A stretch of 58,174 nt of DNA from JAJPXC01 sp964562375. GTDB lineage: Bacteria > Bacteroidota > Bacteroidia > Bacteroidales > Muribaculaceae. Shown here one piece after another: positions 23,914 through 31,887 of this stretch (positions are counted from its first letter, which is position 1; every line of letters starts with the position of its first letter). Below the pieces are notes generated by a model. The model had not been told where the DNA came from, did no database searches, and was given only the letters and a program-made list of their open reading frames with translations. The stretch spans positions 1 through 58,174 of the forward strand of contig CAZLSW010000012.1 of assembly GCA_964562375.1 (NCBI GenBank), given 5' to 3'. A program made the position numbers and the translations under genes.

Positions 23914-24625
23914 TGTGCAGGTCGCCGTGTTTCTTCCAATACAAAATCATAATCAGGCCGAAAATCATGCCTCCGAGGTGGGCCACATGGGCCACGTTGT
24001 CGCCGGGGTTGTTGCTTACGGCCTGCACAAGCTCGAGCACAGCATAACCGGTCACCACCCATTTTGCCTTGATGGGGATGGGGATAAACCAGATGTAGAG
24101 GGGCAGGTTGGGGAAAATCATGGCGAATCCTAGCAGGATACCGTATACCGATCCGGAGGCTCCGATTACAGGCGTACTTACCAAAGCGGCCAGCTTATAG
24201 CTTGTTGGGTCGGCCATCGAGTACATTCCTTTGTTGGCCATCTCTACCAGCTCGGGGGGCAACAACTTGGAGTAATTGGCTACCATAATGGCGAATACGC
24301 CCTCTTGGATAAGCGCCGCGCCCAAGCCGCACGCCACATAGAAGAACAGGAATCTTCCGCTGCCCATCACCCTTTCGAGCGACATGCCGAACATGAACAG
24401 GGCAAACATATTGAAGAACAGGTGCAGGAAGTCGACCTGTATAAACATGTAGGTCAACAACTGCGCCGGGTTGAAGTGCACGCTCGTGAAATAATATAGC
24501 GCCCCGTATTCCTGGATAGCCACCCGGGCGTTCATGCTCACATTAGCTACCAGCCAGATAATCAGGTTGATTATCAGCAAGTGCTTGGTCACCGGGGGCA
24601 TTGCGCTGAAACTGAAATTTCTCAT
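23900..24625 (-). CDS. Rhomboid family intramembrane serine protease
   Basis: A 241-residue rhomboid. HLFFNMFALFMFG is the helix 2 motif, GASGSVYGILLGFAM carries the catalytic Ser in a canonical GASG box, and NVAHVAHLGGMIFGLI the catalytic His. No extra domain. Two rhomboids in tandem, one canonical and one with a cytoplasmic tail, suggest paralogues with divided substrate ranges. The strong promoter upstream (24635-24666) would give a leader of only a few bases before the ATG at 24625. Confidence 0.9.
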   Translation of the reverse strand: MRNFSFSAMPPVTKHLLIINLIIWLVANVSMNARVAIQEYGALYYFTSVHFNPAQLLTYMFIQVDFLHLFFNMFALFMFGMSLERVMGSGRFLFFYVACGLGAALIQEGVFAIMVANYSKLLPPELVEMANKGMYSMADPTSYKLAALVSTPVIGASGSVYGILLGFAMIFPNLPLYIWFIPIPIKAKWVVTGYAVLELVQAVSNNPGDNVAHVAHLGGMIFGLIMILYWKKHGDLHNGYY

Positions 24626-24634
24626 ATCAAGCTA

Positions 24635-24666
24635 CAAATTTACAGTCTTTTCGCCAAATTGCCAAA
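24635..24666 (-). promoter_or_regulatory. Promoter of the rhomboid-rhomboid-EEP operon
   Basis: On the minus strand, TTTG (24666-24663) and TAAATTTG (24642-24635) have centres 26 bases apart, the expected -33/-7 geometry. The predicted start lies about 4 bases before the ATG at 24625, so the transcript would be nearly leaderless. Confidence 0.65.
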
Positions 24667-24694
24667 TCTTGCCTACAAACGGCGTTAAACGGCG

Positions 24695-25963
24695 TTAATC
24701 CTCTATCAATTTGGAGGGCAACTGCTTGGAGGCTTTGGCCCCGAGTTCGCGCAGGTTTTCGGCTGTTTTGAGCACGCTCACGCGGCCCGAGGAGAGCTTT
24801 TTGAAGGCATCGTCGTAGCTTTTGGAGGTGCGCTCGATGTTGCGCTTGATCTCCTCCATGGCGTCGATGAAACCTACCAGGCGGTCGTAAAGATACCCAC
24901 CCGTGTCGGCGATTTTCATCACGTTGCGGTTGATTTGTTCCTGTTGCCACAACTGCTTCACCACCTTTAGCGAGGATATAAGATGGGTGGGCGAGACTAT
25001 AAGCACGCGCTTGTCGTAGGCTTCCTGCCACAAGTGGTTGTCGAGCTGCATGGCCGCGATATAGGCACCCTCGCTGGGGATAAACATCATCACGAAATCG
25101 GCAGGACGCGAGCCTTGAACATAAGCGCTATAGTCCTTCATCGCCAACTCCTTAACATGGTCTCTCACCGATTTCACATGCCGCGTCTCGGCCCCGCGGC
25201 GATCGCCATCGTTATCGGCGTTGACCAAATCGGTATATGCGCTCAGCGACACCTTGGAGTCGATCACCACGTCGTGGCCGTCGGGGAAATGCACCACCAC
25301 GTCGGGACGCAAGCGGTCGCCCTCGTCGTTGGTAATCACGCGTCCCGAAGCGTCGCGGGTGACTTGGGTCTCGAATTGCTCACCCTTTTGCAGGCCGCTC
25401 TTGGACAACACCGACTCCAGCACCATCTCGCCCCAGTCGCCCTGGGCCTTGCTGTCGGAACGCAACGCGCGGGTAAGCTCACGGGTCTCTTGGGAAATAG
25501 TGTTGTTCAATTGGATGAGTTCGCCGATACGCTCTTTTAACGAAAACCGCTCGCGAGCCTCGGCTTGGTAACTGTCATTGACGGCTTTGCGGAACGACTC
25601 AAGATTTTCTCGCAGAGGGGTAAGTATCTCGGCCAATCGCGCCTCATGCTGTTGCTTGAACGCTTGGGAATTTTCGGTAAAAATTTTGCGAGCCAATGCC
25701 TCGAACGACAGCTCCGATTGCTTGTCCAAGCGCTTGCGCTCCTCCTGGGCGAAACGCATCGCCTCCTGCAGGCGGGTATTCTCCACCCTCAGGCCTGTAT
25801 TGGTCTCCTGAAGGCGAGCGTTCAGTTGCTTGAGTTCTACGATTTGATTATTGGCCTGCGCGAGACGATGGTCCATCTCCTCCACCCTCTTTTGTCCTGT
25901 CGCCCACATTATAGCTACAACCAAGATAAGAGCCGCGGCCAGTATTATAATAGCTAAAGTCAT
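24695..25963 (-). CDS. rmuC: DNA recombination protein RmuC
   Basis: A 422-residue protein. It has an N-terminal membrane helix (residues 2-17), then a long coiled coil (about 25-190), then the RmuC nuclease-like domain with ALRSDSKAQGDWGEMVLESV, the core RPDVVVHFPDGHDVVIDSKV containing the D...D-S-K PD-(D/E)XK signature, and FIPSEGAYIAAMQ. RmuC limits inversion-type rearrangements at short inverted repeats in E. coli, which is interesting given the many inverted repeat arrays in this window. It ends 69 bases before the rhomboid operon. Confidence 0.92.
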   Translation of the reverse strand: MTLAIIILAAALILVVAIMWATGQKRVEEMDHRLAQANNQIVELKQLNARLQETNTGLRVENTRLQEAMRFAQEERKRLDKQSELSFEALARKIFTENSQAFKQQHEARLAEILTPLRENLESFRKAVNDSYQAEARERFSLKERIGELIQLNNTISQETRELTRALRSDSKAQGDWGEMVLESVLSKSGLQKGEQFETQVTRDASGRVITNDEGDRLRPDVVVHFPDGHDVVIDSKVSLSAYTDLVNADNDGDRRGAETRHVKSVRDHVKELAMKDYSAYVQGSRPADFVMMFIPSEGAYIAAMQLDNHLWQEAYDKRVLIVSPTHLISSLKVVKQLWQQEQINRNVMKIADTGGYLYDRLVGFIDAMEEIKRNIERTSKSYDDAFKKLSSGRVSVLKTAENLRELGAKASKQLPSKLIED

Positions 25964-26152
25964 TTTCTACTCTTTTTACGCGAAGATAGCAAAAACATGG
26001 CAAAAGAAAAAGAGGGCATCTCACGACGACCTCTCCTTCCATTCATCACATTATGCTTGTTTAAGTGCTCTTACCTTATTTTCTTCTCTCTTTCTGTCAT
26101 TTCTTACTATGAATCTCAAATCAGTTTCACCTAACTTTCGTGGATTAGGGAA

Positions 26153-26728
26153 TTAGTAACGACTCTCGACGATGTCCCAGTCGATGATGTCCCAAAGGGC
26201 CTCGAGGGCGTCTTTGCGTCGATTCTGGTAGTCGAGGTAGTAGGCGTGTTCCCACACATCGAACGTGAGGATAGGCGTTAGTCCTTGGGTTAACGGGTTG
26301 GAAGCGTTGGGGCCTTGGGTGATGAAGAGGCGACCGTCGTTGTCTCGCGACAGCCACACCCATCCCGAGCCAAACAGGCTCACACCGGCCTCAACAAACA
26401 TCTTTTTGAACTCCTCGAACGACCCGTATTGCTTACGGATGGCCTCGCCAAGCTCACCGCCAGGCTCGCCACCGCCGTCGGGCGAGAACGAGAAGAAGTA
26501 AAATATATGGTTCCATGCCTGAGAGGCGTTGTTGAACAGCGGCCCTTGCGCTTTTTCAATCACCTCCTCCAATGCCATGTCCTCAAACTCGGTGCCTTTT
26601 ATCAACTTGTTCAAGTTGTCGATATAGGCCTTCTCGTGCTTGCCGAAGTGGTAGTGAACGGTCTCAGCGCTTATTGCCGGGGCGAGGGCGTCGTGAGCAT
26701 AGGGTAATTCGGGCTGTGTATAGGTCAT
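26153..26728 (-). CDS. sodB: Superoxide dismutase (Fe/Mn family)
   Basis: A 191-residue cytosolic enzyme dismutating superoxide. Metal ligands are visible as His 27 (VHYHFGKHEKAY), the His of NNASQAWNHIFYF, and Asp/His of DVWEHAYYLDYQNRR. The Ala/Gln signature around NNASQAWNH is the Fe-type or cambialistic form usual in Bacteroidales. Length is standard. It stands alone on the minus strand, divergent from dnaB. Confidence 0.93.
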   Translation of the reverse strand: MTYTQPELPYAHDALAPAISAETVHYHFGKHEKAYIDNLNKLIKGTEFEDMALEEVIEKAQGPLFNNASQAWNHIFYFFSFSPDGGGEPGGELGEAIRKQYGSFEEFKKMFVEAGVSLFGSGWVWLSRDNDGRLFITQGPNASNPLTQGLTPILTFDVWEHAYYLDYQNRRKDALEALWDIIDWDIVESRY

Positions 26729-26776
26729 GATTGCTTTGTTTTTTATGTTTTATATTGAAAACGCCGGTGGCCTGTT

Positions 26777-26803
26777 TTTGTTCATTAAAAATCGTTATCT
26801 TTG
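26777..26803 (+). promoter_or_regulatory. Promoter of dnaB
   Basis: TATCTTTG at 26796-26803 is an exact -7 match, with TTTG at 26777-26780 upstream (spacing shorter than ideal). The ATG is at 26823. Confidence 0.55.
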
Positions 26804-26822
26804 TAGTCCCAAAGTTTAATGA

Positions 26823-28367
26823 ATGGAAAATAACCCTCAATACCGTCAAAATCGCCGCCAGCAAGAGCCGACGGCCAACAATATCATCGAGGCCCAAGGC
26901 CGCGTCGTGCCCCAGGACAAGGACCTGGAGGAGGCTGTGATCGGCGCCCTTATGCTCGAGAAGGACGCCTACACCACCGTGTGCGACATCCTTAAGCCCG
27001 AGTGCTTTTACGACCCTCACCTGAGGATGATTTATGAAAGCATCCAGATGCTGGGCGCCTCCCAGGAGCCGATTGATATGCTTACCGTCACCGAGCGCCT
27101 GCGCCTTGACCAAAACTTGGAGAAGGTGGGCGGCATCCCCTATATCACCGACCTGACCGCCAAGGTGGCCTCGGCGGCCCACGTGGAATTTCACGCCCGC
27201 ATCGTTGCGCAGAAGTATCTTGCGCGCGAGCTTATCGCCTTCGCCTCCAGCATCGAGGGGAAAGCATACGACCCGTCGAACGACGTTGACGACCTGTTGC
27301 AGATGGCTGAGGGGCGCCTTTTTGAGATCTCACAGCGCAACGTCAAGAAGGACGTGACGCAGATCGACCCGGTGATCAAGCAGGCCATCGAGCAGATTCA
27401 GGCCGCGGCCAACCGCGAGAGCGGTCTTAGCGGACTGGCCTCGGGCTATCACGAGCTTGACAAACTCACCTCGGGCTGGCAAAACTCCGACCTAATCATT
27501 ATCGCCGCCCGCCCGGCCATGGGCAAAACCGCCTTCGTGCTGTCGATGGCCAAGAATATGGCTGTTAACTACAACACTCCCATCGCCATCTTCTCGCTCG
27601 AGATGAGCAACCTGCAGTTGGTGAACCGTCTTATCTCCAACACCTGCGAGCTCGAGGGAGAGGTGATAAAGAGCGGCCGACTGAGCCAGCAGCAGTGGAG
27701 CGACCTGATGAGCCGCATCAAGCACCTGCAATCCTCACCTATATATATTGACGACACACCCTCATTGTCGATTTTCGAGCTGAGAACCAAGGCTCGGCGC
27801 CTCGTGCGCGAGAAGCAAATCAAGATGATTATCATCGACTATCTGCAGCTGATGAACGCGACGGGCATGAAATTCGGCTCGCGCGAGCAAGAGGTGTCGA
27901 TGATCTCCCGCTCGTTGAAGCAATTGGCCAAGGAGTTGAACATTCCCATCGTGGCGTTGTCGCAGCTCAACCGCTCGGTGGAGTCGCGCACCGACGGCAA
28001 GCGTCCGCAGCTCTCCGACCTGCGCGAGAGCGGCGCCATCGAGCAGGACGCCGACATCGTGTGCTTCATCCACCGTCCCGAGTACTACACAAAGAGTGAC
28101 GTCGACGCTCAGGGGAACGACATCCGCGGCTTGGCCGAGTTTATCGTGGCCAAGCACCGTTCGGGTAAGGTGGACGACGTGAAGCTGAGGTTCCGCAGCA
28201 AGTTCGCAAGATTTGAGAACTGGGGAGAGGCGGCCGACGATTTCGCTCCCATCACGGTAGCCTCGTCGATCAACAGCGCCGGCGGCGCTATGCCGTCGTC
28301 AATGCCCTTGGGAGGCGGAGCGGCCGACATCACCCGCCCCACAAGCAAGGAAGAAACCCCATTCTAG
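26823..28367 (+). CDS. dnaB: Replicative DNA helicase DnaB
   Basis: A 514-residue hexameric replication-fork helicase. The N-terminal DnaB domain (LEEAVIGALMLEKDAYTTV, about residues 35-135) is followed by the linker and RecA-like ATPase with Walker A ARPAMGKTAF, IFSLEMSNLQLVNRL, Walker B MIIIDYLQLM, and SQLNRSVESR with the arginine finger region LSDLRESGAIEQDADIVCFI. The C-terminal ~40 residues are a Gly/Ala/Pro-rich tail. No intein is present. It is followed by the HU gene. Confidence 0.96.
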   Translation: MENNPQYRQNRRQQEPTANNIIEAQGRVVPQDKDLEEAVIGALMLEKDAYTTVCDILKPECFYDPHLRMIYESIQMLGASQEPIDMLTVTERLRLDQNLEKVGGIPYITDLTAKVASAAHVEFHARIVAQKYLARELIAFASSIEGKAYDPSNDVDDLLQMAEGRLFEISQRNVKKDVTQIDPVIKQAIEQIQAAANRESGLSGLASGYHELDKLTSGWQNSDLIIIAARPAMGKTAFVLSMAKNMAVNYNTPIAIFSLEMSNLQLVNRLISNTCELEGEVIKSGRLSQQQWSDLMSRIKHLQSSPIYIDDTPSLSIFELRTKARRLVREKQIKMIIIDYLQLMNATGMKFGSREQEVSMISRSLKQLAKELNIPIVALSQLNRSVESRTDGKRPQLSDLRESGAIEQDADIVCFIHRPEYYTKSDVDAQGNDIRGLAEFIVAKHRSGKVDDVKLRFRSKFARFENWGEAADDFAPITVASSINSAGGAMPSSMPLGGGAADITRPTSKEETPF

Positions 28368-28426
28368 CCTGTTATGGGCAACAAAATGGGGCAAAATGTG
28401 TCAAATGTGAAAATTTTTTGATTTTT

Positions 28427-28460
28427 TTTGAGGAAATATCAAATATTAAGTTTATATTTG
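28427..28460 (+). promoter_or_regulatory. Promoter of the HU gene
   Basis: TTTG (28427-28430) and TATATTTG (28453-28460) have centres 28 bases apart, close to the Bacteroidetes geometry. It is embedded in a very AT-rich stretch. The ATG is at 28503. Confidence 0.65.
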
Positions 28461-28502
28461 CGCAAATAATTGATAACCACTAAATCTAACAATTACCTTA
28501 TT

Positions 28503-28775
28503 ATGAACAAGACAGAGCTTACTAACGCTATCGCCGAGAAAGCCGGCCTGACCAAAGTTGACGCAAAGAACGCCCTTGACGCTGCCGTAGCAGCTATCTC
28601 AGAAGCCCTCGCAAAGGGTGACAAGGTTGCCCTGATCGGCTTTGGCACCTTCGCAGTTTCGGAGAAGGGCGCACGCACAGGTATCAACCCCCGCACCAAG
28701 GAGAAAATCGAGATTCCCGCTCGCAAGCAGGTTAAATTCAAGGCTGGCGCTGAGCTCGCCGACAAGGTTAAATAA
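28503..28775 (+). CDS. HU family DNA-binding protein
   Basis: A 90-residue nucleoid protein. MNKTELTNAIAEKAGLTKVD starts the helical dimerisation body, ALIGFGTFAVSEKGAR precedes the beta arms, and GINPRTKEKIEIPARKQVKF contains the proline-tipped DNA-intercalating arm (IPAR for the usual IPA). It ends FKAGAELADKVK as in HU. A longer frame from 28470 lies inside the leader and is rejected because the promoter at 28460 would leave no room. A hairpin terminator follows. Confidence 0.95.
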   Translation: MNKTELTNAIAEKAGLTKVDAKNALDAAVAAISEALAKGDKVALIGFGTFAVSEKGARTGINPRTKEKIEIPARKQVKFKAGAELADKVK

Positions 28776-28815
28776 CCTACTCCCCTTTCATTCATCACAT
28801 CACAGAAGAAAATTT

Positions 28816-28850
28816 AAGCCGGTGCCCAAGGGCATCGGCTTTACTTTTCA
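28816..28850 (+). terminator. Rho-independent terminator of the HU gene
   Basis: AGCCGGTGCCC and GGGCATCGGCT form an 11-bp stem (one G-T pair) with a two-base loop, followed by TTACTTTTC. Confidence 0.8.
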
Positions 28851-28871
28851 CGGGGTCGTCGTGGCCTGGAG

Positions 28872-29036
28872 TTAGTTGGCTATCATGGAGCTGAGCGCGG
28901 GATGCAGCTGAGGCTGATACTGATAAGCCCTTGCGAATTGGCTGAGGAAAGCCAGGGTGGATGGGCGGGGCGACTGCTGGGCGCGTGAACGTGAGGTTGA
29001 CGACATAGAGGTAACTTGAGTAGAGTTTTTCCGCAT
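28872..29036 (-). CDS. Small conserved-looking protein, unknown function
   Basis: A 54-residue frame too short for routine calling. MRKNSTQVTSMSSTSRSRAQ is a Ser/Arg-rich N-terminus, then QSPRPSTLAFLSQFARAYQY and a C-terminal ALSSMIAN. The P.PST..FL..FAR.Y core followed by a short tail ending in -N is a pattern I recall in tiny Bacteroidales proteins of unknown role. It is convergent with the HU terminator. Two overlapping longer frames on the same strand show biased composition and look like shadows. Confidence 0.5.
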   Translation of the reverse strand: MRKNSTQVTSMSSTSRSRAQQSPRPSTLAFLSQFARAYQYQPQLHPALSSMIAN

Positions 29037-29129
29037 AGGCAATGGCAGGTGTTAGTGGGGTTAACAATTAATTGGTTAAGAACCCGGATTTCCGAATTCA
29101 TCTATAAAACGATAACATCGCGCTTTTTA

Positions 29130-29159
29130 TTGCGAATAGGGCAAAAATTTGTAATTTTG
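29130..29159 (+). promoter_or_regulatory. Promoter of the NSS transporter
   Basis: TTG at 29130-29132 and TAATTTTG at 29152-29159, centres about 24 bases apart. This leaves a ~70-base leader before the ATG at 29234. Confidence 0.6.
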
Positions 29160-29233
29160 TGGGCAAAATGCCCTAAAAGGCGAACATAAGACGAACTCCC
29201 AGCCCGCGAGGGCCCATACATTACGATATTATT

Positions 29234-30601
29234 ATGAAGAAAGAGCGCAATCATTTCGCGTCGAAAGTAGGACTGATAGCGGCCACCGTGGGCTCGGCTG
29301 TCGGCTTGGGCAACGTGTGGCGTTTCCCGGCCGAGACGCAAGCCAATGGCGGCGCGGCTTTCCTGCTGGTGTATATAGCGTGTGTGTTTATCCTTGGCGT
29401 GCCTGTGATGGTGACTGAGATGGCGATTGGACGCGCGGGGGGCAGCGACGCCGTAGGCGCGTTCAAGAATCTCGGGGCCAAGCGCGGATGGTGGGCCGTC
29501 GGAGGTCTGGCTATTTTGGCGAGTTACCTCATTCTCTGCTTCTACATGGTGGTAGCGGGATGGACGTTCGAGTACTTTTGGCAGTCGATGTCGGGGACGC
29601 TTTACGCTCCCGTACCAGGGGCTGAGTCGCTTAACGGACAGTTTGCCGAGCGCATGCGCGAGTTTATCACCCAGGGATGGAATCCGTTGGTCAACACCTA
29701 TATAATGATAGGCATCACGTTGCTGGTGCTGATTGTGGGGGTGCAGAAAGGTATCGAGCGCGTGAGCAATGTGCTGATGCCGATACTGTTCCTGATCCTG
29801 GTGGTGTTCTGCGGCGTGTCGTTGACACTGCCAGGGGCCGAGGAGGGCATGGAGTTCTTTCTCAAGCCCGATTTCTCCAAAATCAGCGGCGGGGTGATTC
29901 TCAACGCCCTCGGCCAGGCTTTCTTCTCGCTTAGTTTGGGCATGGGCATAATCATCACTTACTCATCCTATTACCCGAAGGACACGAAGCTTACGCGCAC
30001 GGCCATAACCGTGTCGTCGCTCGACCTGCTGGTGGCGTTGTTGATGGGCTTCATCATCTTCCCGGCGGTGATGTCGTTCGGCTTGCAGGGAGAGGGGCTT
30101 GAGGGTCCCACGCTGGTGTTTGTGACATTGCCCGAGGTGTTCGCTCAGATGCCCGGAACGGCCGTGTGGTCGGCGTTGTTCTTTTTGTTGCTGCTCGTGG
30201 CCGCGTTGACGTCGTGCATCTCGATAGCCGAGGTGACAGTGGCGTTTTTCCAGGATCGGCTGAAATTGTCACGTCGCTGGGCGTGTTGCCTGGTGATGTT
30301 TCCGTTATTTATTTTCAGCACCTTGTGCTCGTTGTCACAGGGAGTGCTTAGCGATTTCAAGATTTTGGGGTTGAACATCTTTGACCTGCTCGACACGGTA
30401 GCCACCAATATCATGCTGCCACTGGGGTCGATTTTCTTGTGTGTCTACATGGGATGGTTCGCTCCCAAGGGACTGTTCCGCAACGAGTTGTCCAACAACG
30501 GCACAGTGAAATTGCGCATCTACCGCGCCGTCTACTTCATCGTGCGCTGGATCGCCCCGATATTGATCGGGCTGGTGCTGGTCTCCTCATTCATCAAATA
30601 A
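29234..30601 (+). CDS. Neurotransmitter:sodium symporter (NSS/SNF) family transporter
   Basis: A 455-residue inner-membrane protein of about 12 helices (LeuT fold), probably importing an amino acid with Na+. The TM1 sequence KVGLIAATVGSAVGLGNVWR with FP after it is the family signature (GSAVGLGNVWRFP). ANGGAAFLLVYI forms TM2 and QAFFSLSLGMGIIITYSSY is TM6 with the unwound substrate region. Length is typical of bacterial NSS proteins. Substrate cannot be assigned. It is followed by an imperfect hairpin at 30622-30660. Confidence 0.92.
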   Translation: MKKERNHFASKVGLIAATVGSAVGLGNVWRFPAETQANGGAAFLLVYIACVFILGVPVMVTEMAIGRAGGSDAVGAFKNLGAKRGWWAVGGLAILASYLILCFYMVVAGWTFEYFWQSMSGTLYAPVPGAESLNGQFAERMREFITQGWNPLVNTYIMIGITLLVLIVGVQKGIERVSNVLMPILFLILVVFCGVSLTLPGAEEGMEFFLKPDFSKISGGVILNALGQAFFSLSLGMGIIITYSSYYPKDTKLTRTAITVSSLDLLVALLMGFIIFPAVMSFGLQGEGLEGPTLVFVTLPEVFAQMPGTAVWSALFFLLLLVAALTSCISIAEVTVAFFQDRLKLSRRWACCLVMFPLFIFSTLCSLSQGVLSDFKILGLNIFDLLDTVATNIMLPLGSIFLCVYMGWFAPKGLFRNELSNNGTVKLRIYRAVYFIVRWIAPILIGLVLVSSFIK

Positions 30602-30621
30602 GAGGTTTTTAAGTTCTATAT

Positions 30622-30660
30622 GTCGTATAGGGCTTATGGGGCTTATAAGTCCTATAAGAC
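30622..30660 (+). terminator. Imperfect 16-bp inverted repeat after the NSS transporter gene
   Basis: 30622-30637 (GTCGTATAGGGCTTAT) pairs with 30645-30660 at 14 of 16 positions, with a 7-base loop. It also contains repeated CTTATAAG/CTATAAG units, so it may belong to the dispersed repeat class rather than be a simple terminator. Confidence 0.5.
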
Positions 30661-30703
30661 ATTCTTGCCTATCCCGCGAATTTTCGCTAAATTCGCGTCA
30701 GAT

Positions 30704-31129
30704 ATGGGACGACTGTTGGCAATCGATTACGGCAGGCGTCGCTGCGGCATAGCGGCGACCGACCCATTGCGTATCGTGGCCAACGGAGTGGCGACTGTCC
30801 CCTCGGCCACGCTGATCGACTGGATAAAAGCGTATGTGGCCAAGGAACCAGTGGACGAGATTATCGTGGGATTGCCCACAACGCTGCGGGGCGAGCCCTC
30901 CGAGTCGATGCGCTACATCACCCCGGCGATCAACCGTCTGAAAAAGGAGGTGCCCCAGATTCCTGTCACCTTTTACGACGAGCGTTTCACCTCGGCCTTG
31001 GCCCATCGGGCGATGATCGACGGTGGGATGAAGAAGATGGCGCGCCGCGACAAGGCCGCTGTCGACGAAATCTCGGCCACGATCATCCTCAACGACTATT
31101 TACAAAGCAAAACATATAACCAGCAATGA
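30704..31129 (+). CDS. ruvX: Holliday junction resolvase-like protein RuvX (YqgF)
   Basis: A 141-residue RNase H-fold nuclease; the YqgF family is implicated in 16S rRNA 5' maturation and Holliday junction resolution. MGRLLAIDYGRRRCGIAATD contains the first catalytic Asp, VDEIIVGLPTTLRG the Glu-strand region, and FYDERFTSALA plus RDKAAVDEISATIIL the remaining acidic residues. The ATG at 30704 is chosen; the frame's upstream extension to 30620 runs through a repeat hairpin and adds nothing conserved. It overlaps def by 4 bases (ATGA). Confidence 0.9.
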   Translation: MGRLLAIDYGRRRCGIAATDPLRIVANGVATVPSATLIDWIKAYVAKEPVDEIIVGLPTTLRGEPSESMRYITPAINRLKKEVPQIPVTFYDERFTSALAHRAMIDGGMKKMARRDKAAVDEISATIILNDYLQSKTYNQQ

Positions 31130-31695
31130 GACTACCTGTGTACCTCTACGGCCATCCCGTGTTGCGAGAGAAATCGGTTGATGTCACCCCCGATTATCCC
31201 GAACTTAAAGAGTTGGTGGCCAATATGTTCACAACCATGTATGAGAGCGATGGCGTGGGATTGGCCGCTCCCCAGATTGGGCGCAACGACAAGATTATCG
31301 TGATTGACGCCGACCCGGTAAAGGAGACTTTCCCTGAGTGCGAGGGTCGCAAATTCACGCTCATCAACCCCAAGCTCACGGTGCTTGACGGCGAGAAGGT
31401 AAGCCGTGATGAGGGCTGCCTGTCGTTGCCGGGGTTAAGCGAGAAAGTGACCCGCGTGGAGCACATCGTGCTTGAGTGGGACGATGAGAATTTCGAACAT
31501 CATCAGGAGGAGATGTCGGGCTTCCTGGCCCGCATCGTGCAGCATGAAATGGACCACCTCGACGGCAAGCTGTACATCGACCACGTGTCGCCCATACGCA
31601 AGCAATTGATTCGCTCCAAGCTCAACAACATCGTTGAGGGGCGCACGCGTTGCGACTATCCGGCCAAATACGCTCCCCGTCGCCGTCGCAAATAG
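31126..31695 (+). CDS. def: Peptide deformylase
   Basis: A 189-residue metallo-enzyme removing the formyl group from nascent protein N-termini. All three motifs are present: GVGLAAPQIG (about residues 43-52), EGCLSLPGL with the Cys ligand, and QHEMDHLDGKLY with the HExxH-type ligands. The C-terminus is a basic tail (YPAKYAPRRRRK). It is translationally coupled to ruvX. Its stop codon TAG is the first element of a GTTTAGC heptamer array. Confidence 0.95.
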   Translation: MRLPVYLYGHPVLREKSVDVTPDYPELKELVANMFTTMYESDGVGLAAPQIGRNDKIIVIDADPVKETFPECEGRKFTLINPKLTVLDGEKVSRDEGCLSLPGLSEKVTRVEHIVLEWDDENFEHHQEEMSGFLARIVQHEMDHLDGKLYIDHVSPIRKQLIRSKLNNIVEGRTRCDYPAKYAPRRRRK

Positions 31696-31887
31696 CATTT
31701 AGCGTTTAGCGTTTAGCGTTTAGCGTTTAGCATTTAGCGTTTAGCATTTAGCCTAATAGTTTTTCTACTGGCATCCCATCGTGTCGTTATGGCGTTAAAG
31801 CGTTAAAGCGTTAAAGCCACAATTCCACTAACCATTAACCACTAACCATTCACCACTAACCATTCACCATTAACCACTAACCATTCC
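31694..31887. repeat. Three adjacent arrays between def and ettA (GTTTAGC, GTTAAAGC, CACTAAC/CATTAAC)
   Basis: 31694-31752 is about eight GTTTAGC heptamers beginning at the def stop. 31792-31817 is three GTTAAAGC octamers. 31826-31887 is about nine CACTAAC/CATTAAC/CATTCAC heptamers running up to the ettA ATG. It covers almost the whole intergenic region. Confidence 0.9.

Noticed and set aside
28795..29101. Two minus-strand frames of 90 and 72 residues downstream of the HU gene
   Set aside because: They overlap the HU terminator and the better-supported 54-residue frame and show shadow-type composition.
30620..30703. Longer start for ruvX
   Set aside because: The extension runs through a repeat hairpin, and conserved RuvX sequence begins at MGRLLAIDYG.
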